This document shows positions 17,476 to 25,621 of a stretch of 64,000 nucleotides of DNA, piece after piece. The notes under the pieces are model-generated. The model had not been told where the DNA came from. It saw only the letters and a program-made list of their open reading frames with translations, and ran no database searches. This DNA comes from JBGPEQ01 sp050180895. Its GTDB lineage: Bacteria; Pseudomonadota; Alphaproteobacteria; Dongiales; Dongiaceae. Location: the NCBI GenBank assembly GCA_050180895.1, contig JBFXDS010000013.1, positions 48,233 through 112,232 of the forward strand, given 5' to 3'. Within the stretch, counting starts at the first letter, position 1. The number at the start of each line of letters is the position of its first letter. The translations under genes were made by a program, and so were the position numbers.

Positions 17476-18570
17476 ATGCACGTCCTCGTCGTCGGCGGCG
17501 GTATAGTCGGCCTCTGCACTGCCTGGGCGCTCGCGCGCGCCGATCACAAGGTCGAGCTGTTCGATCAGGGCGGGCTGCCCAATCCGCTCGGCGCGTCGGA
17601 CGACGAGCATCGCCTCATCCGCTATTTCTATCCGGACCAGCCCGGCTATTGCCGGATGGTGGACGACGCCTTCGCCGCCTGGGAGCGGCTGTGGGCCGCG
17701 ATCGGCCGGCGGCACTATGCCGAGACCGGCGCGCTGGCCATCTCCACGCGCATCGACGACTGGACGGACCGGGCGCGCCGTACGCTCGACATGGTCGGCC
17801 TGCCTTATGAGCGCTTCGACTCCAAGGAAGTGGCGAGCCGTTGGCCCTTCCTGCTGACGAAGGCGGCCTATGCGATCCGCACCCGGCGCGGCGGCGTCCT
17901 GTTCGCCGAGCGCATCCTGACCGACCTGATCACGCTGCTAGCCGGACTTCACGTCCAGCGCCATGCCAACTGCCCCGTGGTCGGCATCGACACCGGGCGC
18001 GGCACCATCCGGCTGAAGGACGGGACATCCAGGACCGCCGACGCGGTGGTGGTCGCGGCGGGCGCCTGGCTCGACCGCCTCCTCCCGGACTATGCCGGCC
18101 GGGTGACGCCCGTACGCAACGTCCTGCTCTATCTCGAGCCGCCGCTGCGGCTGATCGCGACCTGGGCGACGGCGCCGGCCATCGTCGATCTGGGCGTCGC
18201 CGGCGACATTTATGCGGTGCCGCCGGTGGCCGGCACCAACCTCAAGTTCGGCATCGCCGCCCACCGACGGCCGGGCGATCCCGATCGCGACCGCGGCCTG
18301 GCAAGCGACGAGGCGGCGCAGCTCATGGGGCATCTGCGCGGCGCCGTGGCCGATCTCGGCACCTACCACGTGAAGACCCTGCGCAGCTGCTTCTACGCCA
18401 TCGCACCGAACGACCGCTTCATCCTCGAGCGCCGCGACCGGCTGTGGATCGTCAGCGCCTGCTCAGGCCACGGCTTCAAATTCGGCGCCCTGACCGGCGA
18501 ACTGGTGGCGGAGGCCGTGAGCGGAACGAGCGACGCCGATGCCGTCGCCCAACGGCTGGCTGGCCATTGA
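17476..18570 (+). CDS. FAD-dependent amine oxidase, monomeric sarcosine oxidase-like
   Basis: A 364-aa flavoprotein of the DadA/SoxA group that oxidises N-methyl or secondary amines with O2. The N-terminal dinucleotide fold is VLVVGGGIVGLCTAWALA, and the sequence ACSGHGFKFG contains Cys329 at the site where monomeric sarcosine oxidase binds FAD covalently. AVVVAAGAWLDRLLP is also typical. The substrate is uncertain: sarcosine, N-methyltryptophan-like or another N-methyl amino acid. It sits alone between lapA and pyrF with no matching pathway genes, so its position looks like an insertion into a housekeeping run. Confidence 0.85.
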   Translation: MHVLVVGGGIVGLCTAWALARADHKVELFDQGGLPNPLGASDDEHRLIRYFYPDQPGYCRMVDDAFAAWERLWAAIGRRHYAETGALAISTRIDDWTDRARRTLDMVGLPYERFDSKEVASRWPFLLTKAAYAIRTRRGGVLFAERILTDLITLLAGLHVQRHANCPVVGIDTGRGTIRLKDGTSRTADAVVVAAGAWLDRLLPDYAGRVTPVRNVLLYLEPPLRLIATWATAPAIVDLGVAGDIYAVPPVAGTNLKFGIAAHRRPGDPDRDRGLASDEAAQLMGHLRGAVADLGTYHVKTLRSCFYAIAPNDRFILERRDRLWIVSACSGHGFKFGALTGELVAEAVSGTSDADAVAQRLAGH

Positions 18571-18615
18571 GGCTTCCCTGGGGTAAAAGCCGGCCACCCG
18601 TTCGGAGGCCGCCCC

Positions 18616-19338
18616 ATGCCGACGCAAATCTTCCTCGCCATCGACACCACCAATGTCTCGACCGCCGCCGCACAGGCGGCATCCACGCGCGACACCGTCG
18701 CGGGAATCAAGCTGGGACTGGAATTCTTTGCCGCCAACGGTCCCGGCGGCGTGCGCACCGTCGCCTCGAGCGGCGCGCCGCTGTTCCTCGACCTCAAGCT
18801 GCACGACATTCCCAACACCGTGGCCGGCGCCGTGCGGGCCGTGGTCCCGCTGCGGCCGGCTCTGCTGACGGTGCATGCGTCCGGCGGCGCGGCGATGCTG
18901 CGCGCGGCCGTGGACGCGGCCGGCGAGGCCGCGGCGAAAACCGGCGCCGCGCGCCCGCGGCTCGTCGCCGTGACCGTGCTCACGAGCCTCGCGGAGGCCG
19001 AGTTGGATGACATCGGGCAGCGCGGGCCGATCGCCGACCAGGCGCGGCGGCTCGCCGCCCTGGCCCGAAACTGCGGCCTCGACGGCGTCGTCTGCTCGCC
19101 GCACGAGATCGAGGCGTTGCGCGCCGAATGCGGCAGCGGGTTCCTGCTGGTCGTCCCGGGCATCCGGCCGGCCTCGACCGGGGTGGGCGACCAGAAGCGG
19201 GTGATGACGCCGGCCGAGGCGGCGCGGCGCGGCGCCGACTATCTGGTGATCGGCCGGCCGATCACGGCCGCCGACGATCCCGCGGCTGCGGCACGGCGAA
19301 TCGCGGCGGAAGTGGCGGCGGCCGCGCCGGCAGCCTGA
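18616..19338 (+). CDS. pyrF: Orotidine 5'-phosphate decarboxylase
   Basis: Last step of UMP synthesis. 240 aa; FLAIDTTN at the start of the barrel, catalytic LFLDLKLHDIPNTV (Asp and Lys pair), VHASGGAAML and the phosphate-binding VPGIRP and VIGRPITAADDP. Full length for the short bacterial class. It is 13 bases upstream of trpF and probably co-transcribed. Confidence 0.96.
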   Translation: MPTQIFLAIDTTNVSTAAAQAASTRDTVAGIKLGLEFFAANGPGGVRTVASSGAPLFLDLKLHDIPNTVAGAVRAVVPLRPALLTVHASGGAAMLRAAVDAAGEAAAKTGAARPRLVAVTVLTSLAEAELDDIGQRGPIADQARRLAALARNCGLDGVVCSPHEIEALRAECGSGFLLVVPGIRPASTGVGDQKRVMTPAEAARRGADYLVIGRPITAADDPAAAARRIAAEVAAAAPAA

Positions 19339-19351
19339 CCCGCATCGCCCG

Positions 19352-19999
19352 ATGCCCGTGAGCGCGAAGATCTGCGGCATCAACAGCGTGGCCGCGCTCG
19401 AAGCAGCGATCGGCGGCGGCGCCGGTTTCGTCGGCTTCGTCTTCTACCCGCCGAGTCTGCGGGCGCTGACGGCGGACGCCGCTGCAGTGCTCGCCGCCGC
19501 GGTTCCGGCCAGCATCACGAAAGTCGGCCTGTTCGTCGACGATCCCGACGCGCGCATCGGCGAGGTGCTCGATCAAGTCCCGTTGGACATGCTGCAGCTG
19601 CACGGACGGGAGACGCCGGCGCGCGTGGACGAGATCAAGCGGCGTTTCGCCTTGCCGGTCATGAAGGCGGTGACCATCGCCGCGGCCGCCGATCTCGCCG
19701 CGGCCGACAGCTATATCGGCCATGCCGACTGGCTGCTGTTCGACGCCAAGGCGCCGCCGCAGATGACCGGGGCCCTGCCCGGCGGCAACGCGCTCTCCTT
19801 CGACTGGCGGCTGCTGGCCGGTCGCGCCTGGCCGCTGCCCTGGATGCTGTCGGGCGGCTTGACGGCCGCCAATCTCGCGGAGGCCGTGGGCATTTCCGGC
19901 GCGCGCGTCGTCGACGTCTCGTCGGGCGTCGAGAGCCGGCCGGGACAAAAGGACCCGCAGAAGATCGCCGACTTCCTGGCCGAGGCGAAGCGGCTTTGA
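19352..19999 (+). CDS. trpF: Phosphoribosylanthranilate isomerase
   Basis: Third step of tryptophan synthesis, Amadori rearrangement of PRA to CdRP. 215 aa; the catalytic cysteine is in KICGINS near residue 8, with GFVFYPPSLR, LQLHGRETP, LLFDAK and LSGGLTAANLAEAV plus VDVSSGVES for phosphate binding. trpB and trpA normally follow directly in Alphaproteobacteria. Here they are 2.5 kb away, with a palindromic repeat and a minus-strand lipid cluster between. Confidence 0.96.
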   Translation: MPVSAKICGINSVAALEAAIGGGAGFVGFVFYPPSLRALTADAAAVLAAAVPASITKVGLFVDDPDARIGEVLDQVPLDMLQLHGRETPARVDEIKRRFALPVMKAVTIAAAADLAAADSYIGHADWLLFDAKAPPQMTGALPGGNALSFDWRLLAGRAWPLPWMLSGGLTAANLAEAVGISGARVVDVSSGVESRPGQKDPQKIADFLAEAKRL

Positions 20000-20053
20000 G
20001 CGAAATCAACTGAATCGCCTTGACCGTTCGGACGGGAGGCTTGGATCGACAGG

Positions 20054-20138
20054 GTGCGTCCTTCGACAAGCTCAGGATGAGGATTTTTCTTTCTGCCGCA
20101 AAAATTCTTCCTCATCCTGAGCTTGTCGAAGGACGCAC
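20054..20138. repeat. Dispersed palindromic repeat, copy 3
   Basis: The arms 20054-20082 and 20110-20138 are exact reverse complements and share the AAGCTC/GAGCTT version with copy 2. The centre is A/T-rich (TTTTTCTTTCTGCCGCAAAAATTCTT). It lies between the convergent trpF gene and the minus-strand membrane-protein gene, where it could act as a bidirectional terminator. Confidence 0.9.
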
Positions 20139-20169
20139 AGGCGGGCATGCAATCTCATTCCCAAAGTCA

Positions 20170-20712
20170 CTAATCGGGCATGACACCGAAATAAGCTGCG
20201 TAGAAGGCCGCCCAGATCGCCGCCAGCAAGACACAGCGACGCCGCAGGCTCCATCGGCGGGCCAGCCAGTTGTTGAGCCCGGCCGCGATCAGCACCACCA
20301 GGATCAGGCGCACGGCGCGCGCCGGGATCGAGGCCGCGAGAAACAGGCCGAGACCGATTCCGGCATCGGGCGCCATCACGGCGTAGATCTTGTAGGGGAT
20401 GCCGCTCAGCGCACCCGCCGCCATGGCGACGAGTCCCGATCGCGCCAGCTCGTCGCCGGCGGCGGCGATCATGGCGGGGGCGATGGCCGGCAGCCGGTCG
20501 AGGGCGGCAATGGCGCCGGCGAGATCCTGGGCGCCCCACCGGTACATGAGCGCGCCGCCGAGCAGGGCGCCGACGACAGTCCAGCCTGTGGCGCGTAGAG
20601 CGGCGGCGCGTCCGCGCCGGACGGCGATGGCGCTCAACAGCACGTCCGGCACGATGAAGAACAGCGTCGCTTCGGCGAAGCCCCAGAGCAGCGCGGCGAC
20701 GCTCAGTCCCAC
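20170..20712 (-). CDS. Predicted inner-membrane protein (DedA/YqaA-like?)
   Basis: A 180-aa hydrophobic protein, about 4-5 helices (ALLWGFAEATLFFIVPDVLL, ATGWTVVGALLGGALMYRW, LGLFLAASIPARAVRLILVVL). The mid-protein segment GALSGIPYKIYAVMA followed by ASIPARAVRLI is reminiscent of the re-entrant Pro/Arg region of small DedA/YqaA proteins, but I am not sure of the family. I chose the GTG at 20712, which overlaps the end of the acyltransferase gene by 10 bases. As the last gene of cdsA-plsC-this operon it may move or process phospholipid (inference). Confidence 0.7.
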   Translation of the reverse strand: MGLSVAALLWGFAEATLFFIVPDVLLSAIAVRRGRAAALRATGWTVVGALLGGALMYRWGAQDLAGAIAALDRLPAIAPAMIAAAGDELARSGLVAMAAGALSGIPYKIYAVMAPDAGIGLGLFLAASIPARAVRLILVVLIAAGLNNWLARRWSLRRRCVLLAAIWAAFYAAYFGVMPD

Positions 20713-21344
20713 GCTGGGAACTGCCCTTCCTGCGCCAGCGCCTGGATGCGCCGGTCGAGCTCGGCCATGAAGCCCGACTTGTCGCCGGTCCAGCGGATCG
20801 CCGCGCCGACGAAGACATCGACGAAGAACGGCACCGGCAGGATCTCGCCCCGAGGCAGCACCTTGCCCAGGCCGTGCAGGAACACGGGCACGACCGGCAC
20901 CTGCGGATGCCGCCGGGCGAGGTGCGCGATGCCCGTCTTGAAGGCGCCCATCCGCTCGGGCTGCCCGCGCGAGCCTTCGGGGAACAGGATCAGGATCGCG
21001 CCGGCGGCGAGCGCCGCGTCGCACCCCGCGAGCGGATCGCCCTGGCTCGCCCCCGCATCGCGGGCGAGTGGAACGATGCCGATGATGTTCCGCGCGAACC
21101 AGGCGAGCCCGCGCCCGCGCAGGAAGTAGTCGGCCGCCGCCACAGGCCGCAGCCGCGGCAACAGCGATGCGGGAAACAGCGTCATCAGCACGAGCGTGTC
21201 GAGATGGCTGTTGTGGTTGGCGGCAACGATCGCCGGACCGACGGCCGGCAGCCTGTCGCGATGACGGGCATTGACTCCGAGTCCGAGGAGCACCAGCGGC
21301 CGGACGACAAGCAGGAAGAAGAGGTGGCGCAGGAGGGGAGTCAT
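20703..21344 (-). CDS. plsC: 1-acyl-glycerol-3-phosphate acyltransferase family protein
   Basis: A lysophospholipid acyltransferase of about 213 aa. The catalytic HX4D motif is NHNSHLDTL, the substrate-binding motif FPEGSRGQPERM and the third block VPVVPVFLHG. One N-terminal hydrophobic helix (LLRHLFFLLVVRPLVLLG) anchors it in the inner membrane. I chose ATG 21344 (MTPLLRH); upstream codons fall in a TGTGAGT tandem repeat and are unlikely to be coding. It is downstream of cdsA in the same direction, making a phosphatidate-to-CDP-diacylglycerol pair. Confidence 0.87.
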   Translation of the reverse strand: MTPLLRHLFFLLVVRPLVLLGLGVNARHRDRLPAVGPAIVAANHNSHLDTLVLMTLFPASLLPRLRPVAAADYFLRGRGLAWFARNIIGIVPLARDAGASQGDPLAGCDAALAAGAILILFPEGSRGQPERMGAFKTGIAHLARRHPQVPVVPVFLHGLGKVLPRGEILPVPFFVDVFVGAAIRWTGDKSGFMAELDRRIQALAQEGQFPAWD

Positions 21345-21351
21345 GAGGCGC

Positions 21352-21460
21352 GAGTTGTGAGTTGTGAGTTGTGAGCAATCAGCACTAACGAACCGCACGG
21401 CCCGTCAACAAGAGCAAGAATCTCATTGCTCACCACTCACGGCTCATAACTCACAACTCA
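21352..21460. repeat. Inverted tandem repeat of a GAGTTGT unit between cdsA and plsC
   Basis: The left part (21352-21376) has three tandem GAGTTGT-type units and reaches into GAGCAAT. The right part (21425-21460) carries the reverse complement, ATTGCTCAC followed by CTCATAACTCACAACTCA. The arms of about 30 bases are separated by about 45 bases. It lies in the gap between cdsA and plsC, overlapping the cdsA stop by a few bases. Confidence 0.8.
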
Positions 21461-22399
21461 GTAGTAGAAATACCGCAGGACGTGGAAGAACAGCGGCGCC
21501 GTGTAGGTGAGGCTGTCGAGGCGATCGAGGATGCCGCCATGGCCGGGCAGCATGGCGCCGCTGTCCTTGATGCCGAGATCGCGCTTGATGGCGGAGATGG
21601 TGATATCCCCGACGAATCCCGCCGCGCCGAGCAGCAGGCCGACGATCACCGAGTCCTGCAGGGTGAGCGGCGTCAACCAGGGCGCCAGGAGGGTCGCCAG
21701 CGCCGCCGTCGTCGCAACGCCGCCGACGAGGCCCTCCCAGGTCTTGCCGGGGCTCACCTTCGGGATGACCTTGCGGCGCCCGGCAAGCTTGCCCCAGACA
21801 TACTGGGCGACGTCGTTGGCCTCGGTCAGGATCAGCAGGAAGAGGAGGAGTCCCGCGCCGCCGCCGGCGGGATTTCCTAGCGGCGGCAGCACTAGCAGAA
21901 AGGCCGCGTGGCTGAGCGAGAACACCGTCGCCATCAGCCCCCAATGCAGCGTGCCGATCGCCTTGAGGAAGCCCTGCGTCTCGCCGACGACCAGCATCGG
22001 CAGCGGCAGCAGCAGGAACATGTAGATGGGTATGAAGATGACGAACATCCCGTACCACTCCGTCCCCACCCAGTAGTACTGCACGGGAATGGCGAGGTAG
22101 GCCCACAGCAGCACGCGCCGGTCGGCGCGCCGCGTGGGGATGACCGAGAGATATTCCTTGAGCGCCAGGAAGCTGACGAGGCCGAAGAAGACCAGCATGG
22201 CGGTGTGCCCGAGCAGCAACGCCACGGCGAAGACCCCGACCATCAACCACCAGGTGCGGATGCGGGCGAGCAGCTCGGCATGGTCGCGCTGGGGCTGCGA
22301 CCGCGCCAGCAGCAGCGCCGCCGCTGTCGCCAGCGCCAACACCGCAAAGATCAGGGCCGAGACCCAGACGACGCTGACGGTGAGGTGGGGAGCGATCAC
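21458..22399 (-). CDS. cdsA: Phosphatidate cytidylyltransferase (CDP-diglyceride synthase)
   Basis: Makes CDP-diacylglycerol from phosphatidate and CTP in the inner membrane. About 313 aa with around eight helices. The family signature is complete near the C-terminus: GDITISAIKRDLGIKDSG then LPGHGGILDRLDS. KVSPGKTWEGLVGG is also conserved. I prefer the GTG at 22399 (IAPHLTVSVVWVS); a longer form from 22450 adds 17 residues. It resembles the YnbB-type second CDP-DAG synthases that pair with a PlsC-like gene, so another copy beside uppS may exist elsewhere (inference). Confidence 0.9.
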   Translation of the reverse strand: MIAPHLTVSVVWVSALIFAVLALATAAALLLARSQPQRDHAELLARIRTWWLMVGVFAVALLLGHTAMLVFFGLVSFLALKEYLSVIPTRRADRRVLLWAYLAIPVQYYWVGTEWYGMFVIFIPIYMFLLLPLPMLVVGETQGFLKAIGTLHWGLMATVFSLSHAAFLLVLPPLGNPAGGGAGLLLFLLILTEANDVAQYVWGKLAGRRKVIPKVSPGKTWEGLVGGVATTAALATLLAPWLTPLTLQDSVIVGLLLGAAGFVGDITISAIKRDLGIKDSGAMLPGHGGILDRLDSLTYTAPLFFHVLRYFYY

Positions 22400-22552
22400 G
22401 GACGGTCCGAGTCGTTGGCGGGCAGCAAGACCGGCGCCTCCCGTTCGCACGCGAGTCGCCGCCGTTCAAGCGAAACTTGCCCTGGCCGGCGGCGGCACCC
22501 AGCCGGCGGGGCTTTGACGTTTCAGACCCTGTGTGGTTGAAATTGCGCCACC

Positions 22553-23794
22553 TTGAGCCGGCAACCGACGGATTTCAGCATCTTGCCCCAGGTCAACACC
22601 TATCGCGGCGGCCCCGACGAGCGCGGCCATTTCGGCCTCTATGGCGGCCGGTTCGTGGCGGAAACGCTGATGCCGCTGATCCTCGAGGTGGAGCGCGCCT
22701 ATGAGGCGGCCAAGGGCGATTCGGCCTTCGCCGCCGAGATCGCCCACTACCACGAGCATTATGTCGGCCGGCCGAGCCCGCTCTATTTCGCCGAGCGGCT
22801 GACCCGGCATTTCGGTGGCGCCAAGGTCTACTTCAAGCGCGACGAGCTGAACCACACGGGCGCGCACAAGATCAACAACTGCATCGGCCAGATCCTGCTG
22901 GCCAGGCGCATGGGCAAGACCCGCATCATCGCCGAGACGGGCGCCGGGCAGCACGGCGTGGCGACGGCGACGGTGTGTGCGCTCTTCGATCTGCCCTGCG
23001 TCGTCTACATGGGCGAGACCGATATCGCGCGGCAGCAGCCCAACGTCTTCCGCATGAAGCTGCTGGGCGCCGAGGTGGTGCCGGTGACGAGCGGCAGCCG
23101 CACGCTGAAGGACGCCATGAACGAGGCGTTGCGCGACTGGGTCGCCAACGTCGAGAACACCTTCTACATCATCGGCACGGCGGCCGGGCCGCACCCCTAC
23201 CCCGCCATGGTGCGCGACTTCCAGTCGATCATCGGCCGCGAGGTGCGCGAGCAGATCATGAAGGCCGAGGGCCGTTTGCCCGATACGCTCGTCGCCTGCA
23301 TCGGCGGCGGCTCCAACGCCATCGGCCTGTTCCATCCGTTCCTCGACGATCCCGGCATCGCCATGTACGGCGTCGAGGCGGCCGGCCACGGCATCGAGAC
23401 CGGCGAGCATGCCGCCTCCATCGCCGGCGGCCGCCCGGGCGTGCTGCATGGCAACCGCACCTATCTCTTGCAGGACGGCGACGGGCAGATCACGGAGACG
23501 CATTCGATCTCCGCCGGCCTCGATTATCCCGGCGTCGGGCCGGAGCACGCCTGGCTCCACGACATGGGCCGCGTGACCTACGTTCCCGTCACGGACAAGG
23601 AGGCGCTGGCGGCATTCCAGCTTCTGTCGCGCACGGAAGGCATCATCCCGGCGCTGGAGCCGTCGCATGCGCTGGCGCAGGTGGCAAAGCTCGCGCCGAC
23701 GCTGCCCAAGGACCATATCATCGTGATGAATCTGTGCGGCCGCGGCGACAAGGACATCTTCACCGTCGCTAACGCGCTGGGGACCAAGCTGTGA
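22553..23794 (+). CDS. trpB: Tryptophan synthase beta chain
   Basis: Condenses indole with serine using PLP. 413 aa. The PLP lysine is in KRDELNHTGAHKINNCIGQ; also GAGQHGVATATVCA, the phosphate-binding CIGGGSNAIGLFHPF and the C-terminal NLCGRGDKDIFTV. The start is uncertain: a TTG at 22553 (MSRQPTDFSILPQV) is the longest sensible choice and has no strong ribosome-binding site; the conserved protein begins near VNTYRGGPDERGHFG. Overlaps trpA by GTGA. Confidence 0.95.
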   Translation: MSRQPTDFSILPQVNTYRGGPDERGHFGLYGGRFVAETLMPLILEVERAYEAAKGDSAFAAEIAHYHEHYVGRPSPLYFAERLTRHFGGAKVYFKRDELNHTGAHKINNCIGQILLARRMGKTRIIAETGAGQHGVATATVCALFDLPCVVYMGETDIARQQPNVFRMKLLGAEVVPVTSGSRTLKDAMNEALRDWVANVENTFYIIGTAAGPHPYPAMVRDFQSIIGREVREQIMKAEGRLPDTLVACIGGGSNAIGLFHPFLDDPGIAMYGVEAAGHGIETGEHAASIAGGRPGVLHGNRTYLLQDGDGQITETHSISAGLDYPGVGPEHAWLHDMGRVTYVPVTDKEALAAFQLLSRTEGIIPALEPSHALAQVAKLAPTLPKDHIIVMNLCGRGDKDIFTVANALGTKL

Positions 23795-24642
23795 GCGCGG
23801 CAGCCGAACGCGCGCCCGACTCCGGCCGCATCGCGCGCCGCTTCGCCGGGCTGAGATCGGCCAGGCGCGGCGGCCTCGTGACCTTCGTCACCGCCGGCGA
23901 TCCGGATGCGGCGACCTCGCTGAAGCTGCTCCAGGGGCTGCCCGGCGCCGGGGCCGACCTGATCGAGATCGGCATGCCCTTCTCCGACCCCATGGCCGAC
24001 GGGCCGGCGATCCAGGCCTCCTCCCTGCGCGCGCTGAAGGCCGGCATGACCTTGACGAAGACGCTGGAGCTGGTGCGCCGCTTCCGCGCCGGCGACGGCG
24101 AGACGCCGATCGTGCTGATGGGCTACTACAACCCCATCTACCAATATGGCGTGGACCGTTTCCTCGCCGATTTCAGGGCCGCGGGCGCGGACGGGCTGAT
24201 CGTCGTCGACCTGCCGCCGGAAGAGGACGAGGAGCTCTGCGTCCCGGCGCTCAAGGCCGGCGTGAACTTCATCCGGCTGGCGACGCCGACGACCGACGAC
24301 AAGCGCCTGCCCGCCGTGCTGCGCAACACCAGCGGCTTCGTCTACTACGTCTCGATCGCGGGCATCACCGGGACGCGCTCTGCGGCGGAGTCCGACGTCC
24401 GGGCGGCCGTGGAGCGGCTGAAGCGGCACACCGATCTGCCGGTTGCCGTCGGCTTCGGCATCAAGACACCGGAGCAGGCGGCGGCGGTGGCGACGGTGGC
24501 CGACGCGGTCGTCGTCGGCTCGGCCCTGGTCTCGCGCGTGGCCGACAAGGCGACGGCGGGCGCGAACAACGGCGTGGTCGAGGATGTCCTGGGCCTCGTC
24601 CGCCAGCTGGCCGCGGGCGTGCGCGGCGCAAAGCGCGGCTGA
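23791..24642 (+). CDS. trpA: Tryptophan synthase alpha chain
   Basis: Cleaves indole-glycerol phosphate to indole and G3P. 283 aa, GTG start in the trpB stop. LIEIGMPFSDPMADGPAIQ contains the catalytic Glu, VVDLPPEEDEE the second acidic residue region, YYVSIAGITGTRSA and VGFGIKTPEQ the phosphate site. Translational coupling to trpB is expected for the alpha2-beta2 complex. Confidence 0.96.
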   Translation: MSAAAERAPDSGRIARRFAGLRSARRGGLVTFVTAGDPDAATSLKLLQGLPGAGADLIEIGMPFSDPMADGPAIQASSLRALKAGMTLTKTLELVRRFRAGDGETPIVLMGYYNPIYQYGVDRFLADFRAAGADGLIVVDLPPEEDEELCVPALKAGVNFIRLATPTTDDKRLPAVLRNTSGFVYYVSIAGITGTRSAAESDVRAAVERLKRHTDLPVAVGFGIKTPEQAAAVATVADAVVVGSALVSRVADKATAGANNGVVEDVLGLVRQLAAGVRGAKRG

Positions 24643-24655
24643 GCACGCCGATCCC

Positions 24656-25588
24656 ATGAACTGGCTGACCAACTTCGTCCGCCCCAAGCTGCAGGCGCTG
24701 ACCCGCAAGGCCGACTCGCCGGACAATCTCTGGGAGAAATGCCCGAAGTGCGAGCAGATGATCTTCCACCGCGAGCTGGACGCCAACCTGCGGGTCTGCC
24801 CGCATTGCGGCTATCACTTCCGCGTCGGCTGGAAGCGGCGGCTGGAGATGCTGTTCGACGACGGCCAGTATGAGCGCGTCGACCTGCCGCGCGGCACCGT
24901 CGACCCGCTGAAGTTCCGCGACCTCAAGCGCTATACCGACCGGCTGAAGGAGACCCAGAGCAAGACCGGCGAGAACGACGCGATCATCGTCGCCTACGGC
25001 CGGCTCGGCGGCCAGCCGGTGGTGATCGCGGCCTTCAATTTCGAGTTCATGGGCGGCTCCATGGGCGCCGGCGTCGGCGACGGCCTGATCCGCGCGGCCG
25101 AGCTGGCGGTCGAGGAGAAGGCGTCACTGCTGGTCGTCCCGGCGTCGGGCGGCGCGCGCATGCAGGAGGGCATCCTGTCGCTGATGCAGATGCCGCGCAC
25201 GATCATCGCCATCGATCAGGTGAAGGAGGCCGAACTGCCCTACATCGTGCTGCTGACCGACCCGACGACGGGCGGCGTCAGCGCCTCCTTTGCCATGCTC
25301 GGCGATATCGCCGTCGCCGAGCCCGGCGCCATCATCGGGTTCGCCGGCAAGCGCGTCATCGAGGACACGATCCGTGAGAAGCTGCCGGAGGGATTCCAGC
25401 GCGCGGAGTATCTGCTGGAGCATGGCATGGTCGACATGGTGGTGCCGCGCGGCGAGCTGAGGGCCACGCTGGCGCGCGTGATCGCGCTGCTGCGCAAGCA
25501 ACCGCCCCCGCCGGCGCCCGTTGGCGGCGAAGCCGGCCGGCCGCCGCCGGATGCCGGGGCGGTAGCGCCGGCAGGCACCGGACCCTAG
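24656..25588 (+). CDS. accD: Acetyl-CoA carboxylase carboxyltransferase subunit beta
   Basis: Carboxyl transfer from biotin to acetyl-CoA in fatty acid synthesis. 310 aa. The zinc ribbon Cys29, Cys32, Cys48 and Cys51 (CPKC...CPHC) is intact. The crotonase core shows GGSMGAGVGDGL, PASGGARMQEG and PGAIIGFAGKRVIEDTIREKLP. A Pro/Ala-rich tail of about 30 residues follows the domain. The ATG at 24656 is used; the preceding codons belong to the trpA region. The order trpFBA-accD-folC is common in Alphaproteobacteria. Confidence 0.96.
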   Translation: MNWLTNFVRPKLQALTRKADSPDNLWEKCPKCEQMIFHRELDANLRVCPHCGYHFRVGWKRRLEMLFDDGQYERVDLPRGTVDPLKFRDLKRYTDRLKETQSKTGENDAIIVAYGRLGGQPVVIAAFNFEFMGGSMGAGVGDGLIRAAELAVEEKASLLVVPASGGARMQEGILSLMQMPRTIIAIDQVKEAELPYIVLLTDPTTGGVSASFAMLGDIAVAEPGAIIGFAGKRVIEDTIREKLPEGFQRAEYLLEHGMVDMVVPRGELRATLARVIALLRKQPPPPAPVGGEAGRPPPDAGAVAPAGTGP

Positions 25589-25621
25589 GTAGACCGGCCT
25601 CACGCAGAAGGGGCGCGCCGG

